This document shows, piece after piece, positions 62,201-64,000 of a DNA stretch of 64,000 nucleotides; positions within the stretch are counted from its first letter, which is position 1, and each line of letters opens with the position of its first letter. The stretch lies in assembly GCF_000931935.2 (NCBI RefSeq), contig NZ_AZAC01000010.1:163100-227099 (forward strand), in the 5' to 3' direction. The translations under genes and the position numbers were made by a program. The notes under the pieces are model-generated. The model saw only the letters and a program-made list of their open reading frames with translations. It was not told the DNA's origin and did not search any database. The stretch is from Dethiosulfatarculus sandiegensis. Its GTDB lineage: Bacteria > Desulfobacterota > Desulfarculia > Desulfarculales > Desulfarculaceae.

Positions 62201-63640
62201 ATGCATATACGACTTATGCGTTTGGCTATAGCAATTTGCATGATTCTGGTTATGGCCCTGCCTTCCATGGCCGCAAAAACGGATTACCCGGAGGTGGTCT
62301 TTATTCTTGATGCTTCCGGCAGTATGTGGGGCAGGGCAGGCGGTGTTCCCAAGATAGATATAGCCAAGAAGGTCATGGCCAAGGCAGTGCCCGGTTTGCC
62401 CAAAGAGGTGCGGGTGGGGCTGGTTGCCTATGGGCATCGCCGCAAGGGTGATTGCAAAGATGTGGAAATCTTGGTGAAGCCGGGGTCGCAAGACCGCGAC
62501 GGCCTTTTGGCCAAGGTTAAGAAACTGAGTCCAAAGGGAAAAACACCGCTTGCGGCATCGGTTATGCAGACTGCCGAGATGCTTAAGTCCAAGGAGAATG
62601 AGACAACCATTATTTTAGTCTCCGATGGCATTGAGACCTGTCATGACGACCCTTGCAACTCCATAAAGAAATTAAAGGAAAGCGGTATCAAGTTCATTTT
62701 GCATGTGGTTGGCTTTGATGTTGATCAAAAGGGCAAAAAGCAACTTGAGTGCCTGGCCCAGGCTGGGGCCGGAGAGTATTTCACTGCCTCGGATGCAGAT
62801 AGCCTGTTGGCTGCCCTGAATAAAGTCAAAGTTGAGGTGGCCCGGAAAGTTGAAAAGGCCAAAAGTAAAAAGGTCAAGGCAAAGAGCCGGTTGGGTAAGC
62901 TTAAGATCAGCATGCCCAAGGATTCTTCCAAAACCCTGGCCGGGGTGCGTATTGTAAGGGCAAAGGACAACAAAAAGATCAAGGAAACTCAAAAAGCGGA
63001 AGGCACCCATCCCCTTTTGGCGGGGAAGTATAAGGTGTTGTTGCTATATGCCAACACAAACTACAAAGTGGCCGATCAGGTAAGCATTGGTGAATATGAA
63101 GTGGTCGGCGGGGAGACCACCGAGATTAATCTTGGCGCGCTGGCCATCAACATAGCCGAGCCTCTGGGAAAAGTGGTTACCGGGGTGGAGCTGATGGATC
63201 AGGATGCCGAAAAGCGTTATCTGCTTCATTTTGATGATAAAAATGGATACTATATGTTCCGTAACCGGCCTTTGCCAAATGGAACTTATTCCCTGGGCTT
63301 CCAATTGGGGAGAAACGAAAAACCTTCGACCTTGTACAGAGATATAAAGATTGAACCGGGCAAGACCACTGTTCAGACCGTGGATTCCGGCATTCAGCTT
63401 AAAAAAGCGCCAAGTGCCGATGTGCAGGCCTGGAAGCTGACCAAGGCAGGTAGTGATGAAGAGCTGTTTACCATTGCCCGGCGCTGGGATAATGACTGGC
63501 CTATTTGGCTGGCAATGCCTGCACCCCCCGGAACCTATGACCTGTGGGTGAAGACCAAGGGAATGGAAGATTTTTTACCGGTGGGTGAGGGCATTGAGAT
63601 TAATAAAGGTGAGACCCTCAGCTTTGACACCGGTCTATAG
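62201..63640 (+). CDS. Secreted von Willebrand factor A domain protein
   Basis: 479 residues; ATG 62201 with GGAG seven bases upstream. Signal peptide (1-24, cut after SMA). VWA domain with a MIDAS metal site: VFILDASGSMWG, KGKTPLAASVM and ILVSDGIETC, to about residue 205. After a Lys-rich hinge come two or three beta-rich segments (LKISMPKDSSKTLAGVRIV; PNGTYSLGFQLG). An extra Cys pair (ETCHDDPC) sits near the MIDAS. VWA proteins bind partners through a metal; this one is periplasmic or extracellular and without a known partner. Confidence 0.9.
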   Translation: MHIRLMRLAIAICMILVMALPSMAAKTDYPEVVFILDASGSMWGRAGGVPKIDIAKKVMAKAVPGLPKEVRVGLVAYGHRRKGDCKDVEILVKPGSQDRDGLLAKVKKLSPKGKTPLAASVMQTAEMLKSKENETTIILVSDGIETCHDDPCNSIKKLKESGIKFILHVVGFDVDQKGKKQLECLAQAGAGEYFTASDADSLLAALNKVKVEVARKVEKAKSKKVKAKSRLGKLKISMPKDSSKTLAGVRIVRAKDNKKIKETQKAEGTHPLLAGKYKVLLLYANTNYKVADQVSIGEYEVVGGETTEINLGALAINIAEPLGKVVTGVELMDQDAEKRYLLHFDDKNGYYMFRNRPLPNGTYSLGFQLGRNEKPSTLYRDIKIEPGKTTVQTVDSGIQLKKAPSADVQAWKLTKAGSDEELFTIARRWDNDWPIWLAMPAPPGTYDLWVKTKGMEDFLPVGEGIEINKGETLSFDTGL

Positions 63641-64000
63641 GGATTCCCCTTTACGGACTGCCAAGCCCGATGGCCTTGGCGGTATCAGGCGATTCTAAAG
63701 GGATTGGCTCCCAAGTTTGGTTGAGAGCACACCTAATAAATTTATTTTACGAATGATGTAAGTCGGGGAGTCCAGTAGGGCTCCCTGACTTATTTAACAG
63801 TTTGATTTGTCGGGATAAAAATAGGCTGAATTTAGAGAACGCAGGTTATCTAGGTGTAGTTGCTAAGCTATGCCACTGAGGTGGAACTGAGGCTTTTGGT
63901 GTGGCCGGTTTGAGACGGCAGTTTTTGTAACGTGATTGAATCTGCGGCCTGAAAGGCGACTGAAAGGACTTCTCCGTGATCTTGAGCGCCGATCAGGTCG
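63641..64000. other. Intergenic region to window end
   Basis: Holds the terminator at 63759-63792 and no complete gene; the next gene may start beyond the window. Confidence 0.4.
63759..63792 (+). terminator. Terminator-like hairpin
   Basis: Twelve-bp stem with one G-T (63759-63770 with 63781-63792), ten-base loop, followed by TTTAAC. It lies 118 bases after the VWA gene. Confidence 0.75.

Noticed and set aside
1..64000. CRISPR arrays, rRNA genes and intact insertion sequences
   Set aside because: None seen. The YIP1 array is made of coding paralogues rather than short spaced repeats.

Overview
The window is bacterial chromosome, most likely from a sulfate-reducing or related anaerobic Desulfobacterota (old Deltaproteobacteria), possibly Desulfarculales. 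This is inferred from gene content and style: a complete Tol-Pal envelope system, so Gram-negative; sigma-54 enhancer-binding regulation; futalosine-type menaquinone synthesis; hydrogenase maturation genes hypA/hypB; a Geobacter-like cation/solute symporter with a 51-residue partner; an archaeal-type phosphoglycerate mutase; and many PAS kinases. No 16S gene is present, so the lineage call is not firm.

Layout. 1-2860: a GAF-PAS histidine kinase (5' end outside the window) and its NtrC-type partner. 3218-9555: J-domain protein, bile-acid-symporter-like transporter, nitroreductase/VOC pair, Na+/solute symporter with small subunit, and a secreted protein of unknown function. 9785-14723: tolQ-tolR-tolA-tolB-pal-cpoB on the minus strand. 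15156-26150: a degenerate GGDEF protein, a VOC protein, glyQ-glyS, an MFS carrier, era, a PHP phosphoesterase, apgM-like phosphoglycerate mutase with an NMN adenylyltransferase, and mqnE. 26473-34124: SplB-like radical SAM protein, hypB-hypA, PBP1A, CBS-ACT protein and a DinG-like helicase.

34167-41917 is the most unusual block: a one-strand tandem array of eight intact genes and one decayed gene, nearly all encoding an N-terminal four-cysteine zinc ribbon, a polar linker and a YIP1-like multi-membrane-span domain. A 93-residue cysteine-motif protein is translationally coupled into it. The upstream part is strikingly AT-rich compared with its surroundings. Function is unknown. It is followed by an ANTAR antiterminator-type regulator with a terminator in its own leader, and by a polyprenyl diphosphate synthase.

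45071-50550 is a small integrative element in the 3' end of tRNA-Leu(UAA). It is bounded by an 18-bp direct repeat and carries a tyrosine integrase, a second short tyrosine recombinase, a long non-coding region with repeats, and one membrane-anchored cargo protein. The probable tRNA terminator now lies beyond the far repeat. 50551-64000 holds gene fragments, an ABC-F ATPase with a structured leader and a possible leader peptide, a secreted protein made of two near-identical repeats, a 1310-residue hybrid PAS kinase, an unknown acidic protein, an ArsR-rhodanese fusion, the tRNA methyltransferase TrmO, and a secreted von Willebrand A protein. All functional assignments rest on motif recognition by eye; no database search was run.
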